Below are positions 36,433 to 44,868 of a stretch of DNA of 64,000 nucleotides, one piece after another (the stretch's first letter is position 1; each line of letters starts with the position of its first letter). The stretch lies in contig JACDAQ010000026.1 in the NCBI GenBank assembly GCA_013695355.1, positions 1-64,000 on the forward strand. Direction: 5' to 3'. Under the pieces are notes generated by a model. The model made no database searches, was not told the origin of the DNA, and saw only the letters and a program-made list of their open reading frames with translations. The position numbers were made by a program, and so were the translations under genes. The DNA is from Candidatus Protochlamydia sp. (GTDB lineage: Bacteria; Chlamydiota; Chlamydiia; Chlamydiales; Parachlamydiaceae).

Positions 36433-36476
36433 GTGGGCAAGCTGGACTTGAACCAGCGACCAGCGGGTTATGAGTC
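36433..36476 (-). other. 3' half of a CAU-anticodon tRNA (not a complete gene)
   Basis: Read leftward, this gives the anticodon loop with CAT, the 3' anticodon stem, a short variable loop, a perfect T arm (GCTGG-TTCAAGT-CCAGC) and the 3' acceptor strand ending GCCCAC. The 5' half (D arm and 5' acceptor) is missing. It is the kind of partial tRNA copy left by an integrated element. The anticodon fits tRNA-Met or tRNA-Ile2. Confidence 0.75.
36459..36476 (+). repeat. att-like direct repeat, right copy
   Basis: Identical to 33357-33374 over 18 bp. It covers the anticodon region of the partial tRNA. Confidence 0.7.
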
Positions 36477-36477
36477 T

Positions 36478-36518
36478 GTTACTCATGTAGGCAATTCAAA
36501 CCGTTACCTAGTGAATTT
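36478..36518 (+). repeat. Dispersed repeat, copy D1
   Basis: Resembles 44738-44782 in the same orientation: shared 'gtta', 'catgtaggc', 'tcaaa' and 'gttaccta' blocks, then 'gtgaatt'. It begins immediately after the tRNA fragment. The function is unknown. Confidence 0.55.
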
Positions 36519-36729
36519 GGCTCTCTTTTCCCTCTTTGTGTCTTCGTACCTTTGCTTTTGTTGATTTTCAAAACTCATTCCTCATTTGCAAATAATTTTT
36601 AAAAAGTGAAGATAGATGAGATGAAAGTAAAAGAAAATAAAATATTTATTGCCATTTTTTTCGCTGCATGTTAATCGGTCTACAAAACACAGTGCTTAAT
36701 TTTTTCGCAGCATTGGGAGCAAGATTATT

Positions 36730-37533
36730 ATGTCCAAACTCATCAGATCGGTTATAGTTTCTTTGCTTTTTCCTTTTGTTTTATTTTCAGAATTATATCA
36801 AACTGACCTACCCCTCGACAAGCTTCTCACAGAAGCCAATTCTAGCTATGAGCGGGCTGAGAGAGCTGCGAACTTCCAGGAACGGAAGAACAACTTTAAT
36901 GAAGCCCTTTCGGCCTATCTTGAAATTGAAAAATCTCCTTCTGTCATGTCCAAAAAGCTTTTTCAGGCCATAGGCGATACCTATTTTCAACTAGGGGAAT
37001 ATGCCTGGTCCATCCTTTATTATGAGCGGGCCCTTCAGCTTAGGCCGCAGGATGAACTTATCAATCAGCGTGCTAACCTTGCAAAAACTAAGCTTGGGCT
37101 CGGTTTTCTTCAGCCGCCCTCTCTATCCGAAAGACTGCTTTTTGACCATTATTTCTCATTCCGGCAAAGGTTGACTTTCTTTTTTTGGATGAGTCTATTC
37201 ACGCTTTCTATTATAACCTTACTTATTTGGCGTCCCTTTTTATTATTGAAAAAGCTAGCTATGCTGGCGGGGGTAATTCTTATTACATCCGGAATCAATT
37301 TATTTACGACGCATTATTTTGCGCCAATTTATGGCATATTCATCCAATCGACTGGCCTTTACCGAGCTCCTAATTTGCTGCAGCCTCAATTATCAGAAGT
37401 TCCACTTTTAATGGGATCTAAAATACGTGTGATGGAAGCAGTAGAAATGGGTTTTTGGCTTAAAGTGATCAATTTTGACGGTAGAGTGGGCTACGTACCT
37501 GCTTCGTCCTTGCGTTTGATCGACTTTTATTAA
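36730..37533 (+). CDS. batE: BatE-like TPR/SH3 membrane protein
   Basis: A 267-residue protein with a signal peptide (IVSLLFPFVLFSELY), two TPR-like repeats near residues 35-115 (ALSAYLEIEKSP and FFQLGEYAWSILYYERALQL-like), two membrane helices near 145-190 (FFFWMSLFTLSIITLLIW and AMLAGVILITSGINLF), and a C-terminal SH3-like domain (MGFWLKVINFDGRVGYVPAS). TPR then paired helices then SH3 is the BatE layout. It has a GGGAG site before the ATG. In other genomes batE directly follows batD; here 5 kb of accessory DNA separates them. Confidence 0.8.
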   Translation: MSKLIRSVIVSLLFPFVLFSELYQTDLPLDKLLTEANSSYERAERAANFQERKNNFNEALSAYLEIEKSPSVMSKKLFQAIGDTYFQLGEYAWSILYYERALQLRPQDELINQRANLAKTKLGLGFLQPPSLSERLLFDHYFSFRQRLTFFFWMSLFTLSIITLLIWRPFLLLKKLAMLAGVILITSGINLFTTHYFAPIYGIFIQSTGLYRAPNLLQPQLSEVPLLMGSKIRVMEAVEMGFWLKVINFDGRVGYVPASSLRLIDFY

Positions 37534-37648
37534 CGGGACTTCAAAACCCTAATTGAAAAGATGATGCATAAGAAATGTGTTTTTAAACACTGGTTCGTGG
37601 TACAATAAAATGTTTATCAATGAAATTATTTTATACAAGTCGAGTAAT

Positions 37649-38632
37649 ATGAAATCCATAGAAAGACGCGCATTATACAATCTTCTGCGCATGAATTGGC
37701 TGAATGACCCTAACTTAAGCGTCGAACCATGGCAGGTGGAAGACTATCGCATTCTGCCATTCTCTCTCCTTTTTGACCGGCTTAAATTACTCGATATCCA
37801 TTTAGACCGCACAGGTTTTATTGCCTATGCCGATGAATCAGATTCTCCTGAAGATTTAACAGAACAACTGATCGGGGACCGGGAGCTTACAGCTGAAACA
37901 GAAGATCAAATTTACTTGCTTGTTTTTGAGCTATGGCGCCGCTTCATGAGTGAAAAACCTTCCGTTTCCATCCTCTGCAATGAACTTGACCTTCAAATTT
38001 TTCTATATGATAAAGGAGAACTGCAATATCCGGCAGATCTCTACGATGCATTGTCCAGCTTTGTTTTGATATTGGAAGACAATGTCGATGAGGGCATCCC
38101 CGCGAAGGAAGCTTTTCAGCTTATCACTACCTATTTTGCCAATGACATTGAGACATTCCTGTATGATTTTATTTCTGAACAAATTGAAGAAGACAATGAA
38201 TCCTACGCCTATGATTTATTGGATGATTTTTCAGCCTATTTGGAAGGTAACAAGTGGTTTGAGCTGCTACGCACTCGCCTCATAGCACAGACTAATAGCA
38301 AACTTGCCGGCAAGCACCTGGTACAAATAATGGAAGATTTTTTAGAGGAAAATGATCTTGAATTCAATCTAGAAATTCTTTCTTTTATGTCAGAAATTGG
38401 CGATCCAGAAACTTTTAAAGAGATATTGGTCCAGACAATTAAACTTCTCAATACAGAAGAGGATTTTCAGGACCTTTTGCATATTTGTGCTGATTATGCG
38501 CAATTCAATGATCAGGAACTAAAAGCAAATGCCTTAAATGAACTGCTTAATAAAAGAACCCCTTCTTCCAATCAACTTGTCGACCAGCAAGACCCCGATT
38601 TACTCCAGCTGATTAAAATCTTTGAGATTTAG
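37649..38632 (+). CDS. Conserved-looking acidic helical protein of unknown function
   Basis: I choose ATG 37649 because the sequence from there (MKSIERRALYNLLRMNWLND) looks like a true N-terminus; an in-frame ATG 72 bp upstream is possible. The product has about 327 residues, is strongly acidic and mostly helical, and lacks a signal peptide, membrane helix or known motif. The text resembles a HEAT-like or TPR-like array (for example 'LAGKHLVQIMEDFLEENDLE' and 'EFNLEILSFMSEIGDPETFK'). It follows batE after a 115-bp gap and may be co-transcribed. No function is proposed. Confidence 0.6.
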   Translation: MKSIERRALYNLLRMNWLNDPNLSVEPWQVEDYRILPFSLLFDRLKLLDIHLDRTGFIAYADESDSPEDLTEQLIGDRELTAETEDQIYLLVFELWRRFMSEKPSVSILCNELDLQIFLYDKGELQYPADLYDALSSFVLILEDNVDEGIPAKEAFQLITTYFANDIETFLYDFISEQIEEDNESYAYDLLDDFSAYLEGNKWFELLRTRLIAQTNSKLAGKHLVQIMEDFLEENDLEFNLEILSFMSEIGDPETFKEILVQTIKLLNTEEDFQDLLHICADYAQFNDQELKANALNELLNKRTPSSNQLVDQQDPDLLQLIKIFEI

Positions 38633-38643
38633 AGCGCACTGTA

Positions 38644-38685
38644 AGAACCTGTTCAAAATCTTCGATCGGATTTTGAACAGGTTCT
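38644..38685. repeat. Perfect 17-bp hairpin, element family E
   Basis: Arms 38644-38660 and 38669-38685 are exact inverted copies (agaacctgttcaaaatc), with an 8-base loop that contains the palindrome cgatcg. It follows the hypothetical gene stop closely but is not followed by a T-run. A shorter relative with the same 'agaacctg' arm lies at 47190-47220. It could act as a terminator or be a repeat. Confidence 0.7.
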
Positions 38686-38813
38686 AAATCCTTGAAAACT
38701 AAACCTTTGAAAAAAGCCTATAAAAATTATCTTTTTCTTGGAAGCGATTATAAACCAATGGTTTAAAAATTGCTTCAGAAGGTGTCCTGAGAAGGTAAAA
38801 TAAAAACTGCATC

Positions 38814-38843
38814 TTGACTTTAATGGTCTAAAAAGGAGATAAC
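38814..38843 (+). promoter_or_regulatory. Putative promoter of the ribonucleotide reductase gene
   Basis: TTGACT (38814-38819) and GATAAC (38838-38843) are 18 bp apart. The NrdR-like boxes lie just downstream, where bound repressor would block transcription. Moderate consensus only. Confidence 0.4.
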
Positions 38844-38855
38844 CTAGGCGTTTTA

Positions 38856-38904
38856 CTACAACTGCTTGTGATTGCCTAAGCTTTCAAATACAATATGTTG
38901 TATT
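38856..38904. promoter_or_regulatory. Tandem NrdR-box-like palindromes
   Basis: Two dyads share ACAA-4bp-TTGT. The right one (38887-38904) is a perfect 7-bp-arm palindrome around TATG and matches most positions of the NrdR box consensus. The left one (38856-38871) is weaker. Their centres are 32 bp apart, the three-turn spacing typical of paired NrdR boxes before ribonucleotide reductase genes, and the gene begins 34 bp further on. Confidence 0.65.
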
Positions 38905-38937
38905 TTCCAAAATAATACCTTAAAGGAGAGAGTCATT

Positions 38938-40950
38938 ATGACCAAACCCACAGCCCGTGCAATGGCCACTGCATTGCGAACTTATCATCGGCCGATTCGA
39001 GAAGGAGATACCCAATTAGAGTCATGGGAACAAGTGGTTGACCGGGTCGTCTGCCATCAGCGTTGGTTATGGGAAAGGGCAGTAGGGCGAACTCTTAATG
39101 AAATTCAAGAAGATGAGCTGGAAGAAGTCCGGGCTTTGATCGAAGGGCGCTATATAGCTCCTGCCGGGAGAACCCTTTGGCTGGGAGGGACAGAGCTTAG
39201 CCGTACGCGTGAATCCAGCATGTTCAATTGTTCGTATACCCATGTTGAAACTGTTTATGATGTCGTTGATGTGCTTTGGCTTTTATTGCAAGGCTGCGGC
39301 GTAGGTTTCAGGCCGATCACAGGCACATTGAATGGCTTCCGACGTCCACTGCAGGAAATCAAGGTGATCCGCTCCGCTAAAACAGATAAAGGGGGCGTTC
39401 AGCAAAACGTCGAAACATATGATCAGAGCACGCAAACCTGGACAATAAAAATTGGCGATTCAGCCATTGCATGGGCCAAAGCAGTAGGTAAATTAGTGGC
39501 GGGTAAATTTCCTGCCAGAAGGCTTATTTTAGACTTCTCAGAAATCCGTCCTGCAGGCACCCGTCTAAAGGGATATGGATGGATATCATCTGGAGACGAA
39601 CAAATTGCCAAAGCTTTTAAAGCCATTGCGAAAATTCTTTCCGACCGAGCAGACCAACTGCTGACCCGTATGGATATTTTGGATATTGTCAATTGGTTAG
39701 GAACGATCCTTTCCAGCCGCAGATCAGCTCAAATTGCCTTATTTGAATATGGTCAGCCAGAATGGGACGAGTTTGCTTTGGCTAAAAAAGAATGGTGGCT
39801 GAAAGGAAATGCGCATCGACAGCAATCGAATAACAGCCTGCTTTTCCGGACCAAGCCTTCAAGGCATGAATTGGAAAAGGTCTTTCAATTGATGCTTGAT
39901 TCAGGCGGATCGGAGCCGGGGATTATCAATGCTGCTGAAGCTGAAAGAAGAGCTCCCTGGTTTAAAGGATGCAATCCTTGCGTTGAAATTTTACTTGGCA
40001 ACAAAAGTTTTTGCAACCTTACAGAAGTGAACGTCCTGGCATTCAAAGGAGATAAAGTCGGTTTAGAGCGGGCCCTTTATCTGGCCGGAAGGATGAATTA
40101 CCGGCAGACAATGGTCAATTTGCGCGACGAAATCCTGCAGGAAGCCTGGCACCTGAACAATGATTTTTTACATTTATGCGGTGTGGGGCTGACAGGCGTG
40201 CGCGCCCGTCCTGATTTGACCGCCTATGACTTCAAACGGATGCGTAATATTACTGTCAGCGCAGCTTACAGCATGGCTAATGAGCTCAATTCTCCTTTGC
40301 CTAAGAATGTAACTTGCATTAAGCCAAGCGGAACTGTCAGCAAAATTATGGGGACAGAGGAGTGGGGGGAAGTGCCGGAAGGTATTCATATGCCTTTGGG
40401 AAAATATGTTTTCAATAACATTACTTACTCTAAACACGATCCTCTGGTCGACAAATTTCGTTCGGCGGGCTATAACGTGATTGAAAAACCCTATGAACCA
40501 GAATCTGTTTTGGTTAAATTTCCCGTGAAATTTGAAAATGTCCCTTTTACACGAATGAATGTAACCCGAAAAAATGGCATCGTCGAAGAAGTAGAAGTGA
40601 ACAATGATTCGGCGATCTCTCAGCTCGAATGGTATAGCTTACTGCAGACCACCTGGTGCGAGCAGAATGTTTCCAATACCGTCTCTTACGACCCTCAGGA
40701 AATTCCTGCAATTATTGATTGGCTTATGAAAAATTGGGACTGCTATGTCGGCGTTTCTTTCCTTTTCCGGAATGATCCAACCAAAAATGCTGAGGATTTA
40801 GGATATGCTTATTTGCCTCAGGAAGTTGTGACAAAAGGGGCTTATGATGAGTATGTATCTAAGCTTAAAGAAATTGATTACTCAGGAATTCATATTCGAG
40901 ATGATGATCTGACTGAAGTTTGCTCATTGGGAGCCTGCCCGGTCCGTTAG
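38938..40950 (+). CDS. nrdJ: Adenosylcobalamin-dependent ribonucleoside-triphosphate reductase (class II)
   Basis: The start at 38938 has a GGAGAG site 8 bp upstream; an earlier in-frame ATG at 38872 overlaps the regulatory boxes. The product has 670 residues and resembles the monomeric Lactobacillus-type class II enzyme: 'MFNCSYTH' (first active-site Cys), 'LLQGCGVGFRP', the active-site 'CNPCVEI' then 'GNKSFCNLTEVN', 'IKPSGTVSKIMG' and a C-terminal redox pair 'CSLGACPVR'. It reduces ribonucleotides to deoxyribonucleotides with a B12 radical and no oxygen requirement, so activity depends on B12 supply. Chlamydiae I know of use class Ia NrdAB, so this may be an extra, transferred enzyme. The alpha/beta hydrolase gene follows after 22 bp. 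Confidence 0.92.
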   Translation: MTKPTARAMATALRTYHRPIREGDTQLESWEQVVDRVVCHQRWLWERAVGRTLNEIQEDELEEVRALIEGRYIAPAGRTLWLGGTELSRTRESSMFNCSYTHVETVYDVVDVLWLLLQGCGVGFRPITGTLNGFRRPLQEIKVIRSAKTDKGGVQQNVETYDQSTQTWTIKIGDSAIAWAKAVGKLVAGKFPARRLILDFSEIRPAGTRLKGYGWISSGDEQIAKAFKAIAKILSDRADQLLTRMDILDIVNWLGTILSSRRSAQIALFEYGQPEWDEFALAKKEWWLKGNAHRQQSNNSLLFRTKPSRHELEKVFQLMLDSGGSEPGIINAAEAERRAPWFKGCNPCVEILLGNKSFCNLTEVNVLAFKGDKVGLERALYLAGRMNYRQTMVNLRDEILQEAWHLNNDFLHLCGVGLTGVRARPDLTAYDFKRMRNITVSAAYSMANELNSPLPKNVTCIKPSGTVSKIMGTEEWGEVPEGIHMPLGKYVFNNITYSKHDPLVDKFRSAGYNVIEKPYEPESVLVKFPVKFENVPFTRMNVTRKNGIVEEVEVNNDSAISQLEWYSLLQTTWCEQNVSNTVSYDPQEIPAIIDWLMKNWDCYVGVSFLFRNDPTKNAEDLGYAYLPQEVVTKGAYDEYVSKLKEIDYSGIHIRDDDLTEVCSLGACPVR

Positions 40951-40971
40951 TAAAATTAAATAGGAAAATCT

Positions 40972-41976
40972 ATGAAAGCAAGAGCGGCAAAAAAAATAGG
41001 AATTTTGTTGCTTTTGTTTTCATGTATGCTTGTTTTCCTTTTTGCTATTCCTTTTAATGCTGTTTTTTCTTCTGATGTTGAAATTAATATGGATCCAGAG
41101 ACCAAAACTTTTCTTCATGCATTCAATAAAGTAAAATCGTGTAATGTCGACATTCAAGCATTGCGAAAAGTAGTTTTCCTCCCCAGTTCAGTTCCTGTCC
41201 AAAAAACGGAAGATATTTTCATTCAGGGAGATTTAGGATTAATTCCCTGCCGTCTATATACCCCTTTCGGGGAAGGTCCGTTCCCTGTTTATATTGCTTT
41301 TGGCGGAGGAGGATGGGTCTCAGGTAATCTTGAAAGCAATGATGCTCAGTGCCGAGAGATCTGCTGCCGCTCTGGTTTTCTAGTACTATCTGTTAATTAT
41401 CATAAAGCTCCGGAACATCCTTTCCCTCAACCTTTGGAGGATTGTTATGCAGCCCTTCTTTGGGCGGCAGAACATATTCAGGAATTTGGAGGAGATTCTG
41501 CCCGTTTAACCCTTGGTGGAGATAGTGCCGGGGGGAATCTTGCTGCAGCGACTGCTTTGCTGGCCCGGGATCGCAAAGGGCCTACCCTGCAAGCCCAAGT
41601 ATTATTGTATCCAGTGACCAATTATAGCTTTGATACCTTATCTTATAATGAAAATGGCGAAGGGTATTTATTAACACGTGAATCAATGAAAATGTTTTGG
41701 AGTTCCTATTTAGGTGAAGAAGAGGGGAAAAACAAGTACGCATCTCCTTTGCAAGCTCAATTAGAAGGGCTGCCTCCCACTCTTATCATTATAGCTGATT
41801 ATGATCCACTGCGGGACGAGGGTTTAGACTATGCATATAAATTAAAAAAATTTGGTGTCGCAGTTACAATACTGCAATATCCAACGATCCATGGATTTAT
41901 CAGCTTTAGCAAGCAGATCCGTTTGGGGGAAGAGGCCCTGGAAAAAATTGCCTTGTTCCTAAAAAATTCACTTTAA
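40972..41976 (+). CDS. Alpha/beta hydrolase, HSL/acetyl-esterase type
   Basis: A 334-residue protein with an N-terminal hydrophobic segment (IGILLLLFSCMLVFLFAIPF) that could be a signal or anchor. The hydrolase-fold-3 core follows: nucleophile elbow 'GGDSAGG' (Ser185), acid 'ADYDPLRDE' (Asp278) and 'TIHGF' (His307). The oxyanion-hole motif, normally HGGG, reads FGGGGW (Phe110), so the usual histidine is replaced. It probably hydrolyses carboxyl esters in the periplasm or at the membrane. It follows nrdJ by 22 bp and converges with the Fic gene, overlapping its end by 9 bp. Confidence 0.85.
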   Translation: MKARAAKKIGILLLLFSCMLVFLFAIPFNAVFSSDVEINMDPETKTFLHAFNKVKSCNVDIQALRKVVFLPSSVPVQKTEDIFIQGDLGLIPCRLYTPFGEGPFPVYIAFGGGGWVSGNLESNDAQCREICCRSGFLVLSVNYHKAPEHPFPQPLEDCYAALLWAAEHIQEFGGDSARLTLGGDSAGGNLAAATALLARDRKGPTLQAQVLLYPVTNYSFDTLSYNENGEGYLLTRESMKMFWSSYLGEEEGKNKYASPLQAQLEGLPPTLIIIADYDPLRDEGLDYAYKLKKFGVAVTILQYPTIHGFISFSKQIRLGEEALEKIALFLKNSL

Positions 41977-43497
41977 TATTTTTATGCTGTTCTCAATTCC
42001 AGTAATAATTTTAAAAATAAATTGGTCTTGATCCTGTGTTTTTTTAGGCTGATCTAGTGGAAATACAGCGTCTAAAATATCTTTTCCAAGAACAGGGGGA
42101 GGAAGATCAAATCTTTCCAGCACATAATCCATGAGCATGCGGGAAATTCTTCCATTGCCATTTTCAAAAGGGTGCAGTGAAACAAGTCTTTGGTAGGTTT
42201 GAGCGGCAAAAATGATAGGATTGAGTTTTTTTTCCTCGCATAAAATAAGACCCTTATTAAACCAGCCCATAAATTTTTCTACATTTTCCTCCAAATATTG
42301 ATGCGGACAATAAATATTGACCCAAGTGCCTCCTGTACGTACAATTCCCTCCCTCAATTGACCTGGATTTTCGATCCCTTCTTCCCCCCTGCACATTTTT
42401 AAGTGCAAAACTTGAATGTTGCTCCAATCAAACCAACCTTGCGAACCTTTATCCCGCTTGACATAAGAGGATCGGGAATCTTCTGCTTTATTCCAATTTC
42501 CCGCATAAACTTTTGCTTTATCCCCTAAAATTAAAGAAGATGAACTCTGTTGTCTCATTGCTAGCCAATTTTTATACTGATAAGAATTTTTTGATGATAG
42601 TTTGTTTTTAACTGTATCACTAAAAGAAAATTCTGAAATACACAGATCGGCTTGTTTTACCGTAGAGGTATATAAATTTTCAGACTTAAGAAAAATATAT
42701 TCATACCTAGTCGATGTATGGGCAAAATCAAGAATTTGCCATTTTCTTCTGAGTTCTTTATTTATATCAACTTCGGTAAAATCTTTAATTATAATGTCAA
42801 AAATAGTGTTCGCTTTTTCTCCTGTCATCATTTTTTTAAAAAATGAAGAGTTTTCAGCCAGATCCTCTTTAAAGATAAAGTTATTAAGTTGAGCAACGTG
42901 TTTTTTATCTAGCGTTACGTCGAGAAAAATTTCTTCTAAGAATTGCGCTAAAACTTCAACAGGATATTTATATCTGACAAGATCAAAAAAACTCTCTTTA
43001 GCCTCAGTCAATTCAAATAATAAATTTTTATTTTCTTTAATCAAATTTTTGATCTGAATGATAGGGTCAGCCGATATGTCCTGGTTACTAAGCTTGATCA
43101 GCTGTTTTTTTATTTGTAATTCGGGCGTCGCATTTATTTTTTCAGAAAATTCTTCAAGTTCTAAATAAAAACCAATTGCTTCGCTATTTGAACTTTTTCC
43201 GTAATATTTATGTTCGTCGACACTTAATTTTACTTTTTCTTCAAGATGCTTTAATCCTTTCTCAATTTCAACTGCCCCATTAGGATACTTTAATAAAATT
43301 TGAGAAGAAATTTTTATTATATCTCCAAGCTCCAATTTAAGTTCTTCAGAATTAATTGGATTAAGAACCTTAATTTCAAAATTAGCTTCAGAAGCGATTA
43401 ATTGACCATGGGTTATATCAAGGGGAGAATTTTCTGTAACAGTATGAAGCAGCGCTCCCCATTCGACTGCCCCAAAAATGTTGGCATAATTATTCAT
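41968..43497 (-). CDS. Fic-domain protein with long helical N-terminus
   Basis: A 509-residue protein with a complete Fic motif HPFENGNGRISR at 442-453. The catalytic His, the phosphate-binding GNG and both Arg residues are present, so AMP-transfer (or related NMP-transfer) activity is possible. About 320 residues before the Fic core are helical, with no signal and no known domain. I see no clear [ST]xxxE[GN] inhibitory motif. Fic proteins in intracellular bacteria are often effectors, or toxins of toxin-antitoxin pairs. It lies back to back with the second Fic gene, separated by 185 AT-rich bases. Confidence 0.87.
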   Translation of the reverse strand: MNNYANIFGAVEWGALLHTVTENSPLDITHGQLIASEANFEIKVLNPINSEELKLELGDIIKISSQILLKYPNGAVEIEKGLKHLEEKVKLSVDEHKYYGKSSNSEAIGFYLELEEFSEKINATPELQIKKQLIKLSNQDISADPIIQIKNLIKENKNLLFELTEAKESFFDLVRYKYPVEVLAQFLEEIFLDVTLDKKHVAQLNNFIFKEDLAENSSFFKKMMTGEKANTIFDIIIKDFTEVDINKELRRKWQILDFAHTSTRYEYIFLKSENLYTSTVKQADLCISEFSFSDTVKNKLSSKNSYQYKNWLAMRQQSSSSLILGDKAKVYAGNWNKAEDSRSSYVKRDKGSQGWFDWSNIQVLHLKMCRGEEGIENPGQLREGIVRTGGTWVNIYCPHQYLEENVEKFMGWFNKGLILCEEKKLNPIIFAAQTYQRLVSLHPFENGNGRISRMLMDYVLERFDLPPPVLGKDILDAVFPLDQPKKTQDQDQFIFKIITGIENSIKILK

Positions 43498-43682
43498 ATA
43501 TTATATCCCAATCAAAAAATAAGTTTATAATAATGATTATAATACTAATTTTATTTATTTGTAAATTTTATAACTAAAATAGTTAACACAGTTTATTTTG
43601 TATTTTATTAAATATAAATTTGTTGGAAAAAAAAGATGGTTTAATATAATATTTAATTATTAACAATATACTCTGGAGATTT

Positions 43683-44489
43683 ATGTTTTTACCAACTAGC
43701 TTTGAAAAAAATACCTTTGATCGCATGATGCAGTTTCTTAATGAAAGCAATCAAATTGAAGGGATCATCGAGATTGATTATCACAAACAAAAAGAATTTC
43801 AGGTCGTTGGCAAAGGGCATTTTGAGGCTTTGATCAATTCACAGCAAATGGCGGAAAACTGTGAACCTCTTACAGTTGGTAAAATTAAATCCTGGCAAGG
43901 TTTATTAACTCGCGAACAGCTTTCTTGCGGGCATATTATCGATGAAAACGAAATAGGTCATATTAGAAGTCATTCTTTGCAGAAAAATGTAAGAATCGGC
44001 TCCCATATTCCCCCTGATTTTTCAGCAGTACCCACACTTTTAGATCACTTAGTGGAGCAAATCAATGAAGGCTTAAAAGATCAAAAAAAGCTTAGCGATG
44101 ATACTGAATTTTGCAAATTTTTAGGAAGCTCCTTTCAAAAATTTGAATCAATTCACCCTTTTGCAGATGGGAATGGAAGGACTGGAAGATTATTGGCCAA
44201 TTATATTGCTACCTTTTGCAAGCGGCCGATTATAGTCTTTAGTTCCGAAATGAAAGAAAAAAATGAATATTATGCTGCTCACAAATCAGAGAAAGCCATG
44301 GGTTATTATATGGCCAAGAAAATTCAAGAGACAATATTTGGTTTTAATGGCCAAATCCTTTTTAGGGATAAGAATTTCGGGACCACAACAAAGTATCAAT
44401 CCGCTGATGGCAAATATCAGGAATCCTATGAACATCATGCTTTAACGCATTTTCTCGCAGAAGAAAATCTTAAAGATGAAAAAATTTAA
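43683..44489 (+). CDS. Fic-domain protein with N-terminal inhibitory motif
   Basis: A 268-residue protein with Fic motif HPFADGNGRTGR at 158-169. Residues 22-27 read SNQIEG, fitting the [ST]xxxE[GN] inhibitory helix before the catalytic core, which marks a class II (self-inhibited) Fic protein. A good GGAG ribosome site precedes the ATG. The end has a short Tyr/His-rich tail. It is divergent from the 41968-43497 Fic gene and not a simple copy of it. Likely function: self-inhibited AMP transfer; target unknown. Confidence 0.87.
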   Translation: MFLPTSFEKNTFDRMMQFLNESNQIEGIIEIDYHKQKEFQVVGKGHFEALINSQQMAENCEPLTVGKIKSWQGLLTREQLSCGHIIDENEIGHIRSHSLQKNVRIGSHIPPDFSAVPTLLDHLVEQINEGLKDQKKLSDDTEFCKFLGSSFQKFESIHPFADGNGRTGRLLANYIATFCKRPIIVFSSEMKEKNEYYAAHKSEKAMGYYMAKKIQETIFGFNGQILFRDKNFGTTTKYQSADGKYQESYEHHALTHFLAEENLKDEKI

Positions 44490-44587
44490 AATTATACCTA
44501 AGCTAACCCACCTCCTATAAAAAATGAAAATTTCAAATTTTGAATAATTTAATATAAATGAATTGATCTTTTGAAAGAAGTTTAATA

Positions 44588-44688
44588 AACATGATAAGCA
44601 AGATCGCTAAAGCGGCAGGAAGGGCAAGTTGAAAAAGTGATTTTTATCCTTCTTATCCTGCTGCTTCAGCGATCCTGCTTATCATGTT
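44588..44688. repeat. Large imperfect hairpin (MITE-like)
   Basis: The left arm 44588-44620 and right arm 44656-44688 pair almost throughout (aacatgataagca, then gatcgct, then aagc and gcagga, broken by single mismatches). The loop is about 35 bp. It lies in a 380-bp gap after the Fic gene. No encoded product. Confidence 0.75.
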
Positions 44689-44737
44689 AATATATTATCC
44701 TTTAATGACAAAATAAGGGTAAACGAAAAGATAGGCG

Positions 44738-44782
44738 GTTACCCATGTAGGCGAATCAAATTGTTACCTATGTTGGTGAATT
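44738..44782 (+). repeat. Dispersed repeat, copy D2
   Basis: Resembles 36478-36518 (shared catgtaggc, tcaaa and gttaccta, then gtgaatt). It is followed by the low-complexity phrase 'cacagagcccacagagaac', which has a loose echo near 36526. Confidence 0.5.
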
Positions 44783-44840
44783 AGACCAATTCGACTACCA
44801 CAGAGCCCACAGAGAACACAGAGAGAGGGAAGGTCTTAAC

Positions 44841-44867
44841 CTGGGCTACCGTTCCTTTTCTCCCTTC
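44841..44867 (-). repeat. Partial copy of dispersed repeat A/B
   Basis: Read on the minus strand it gives the block 'aacggtagcccag' preceded by a GAAGGGAGAAAAGG run, like the left part of copy B (57301-57330). Only about 27 bp match. Confidence 0.45.
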
Positions 44868-44868
44868 T

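Noticed and set aside
36433-36476. A complete tRNA gene
   Set aside because: Only the 3' half is present: no D arm or 5' acceptor can be paired with the neighbouring bases.
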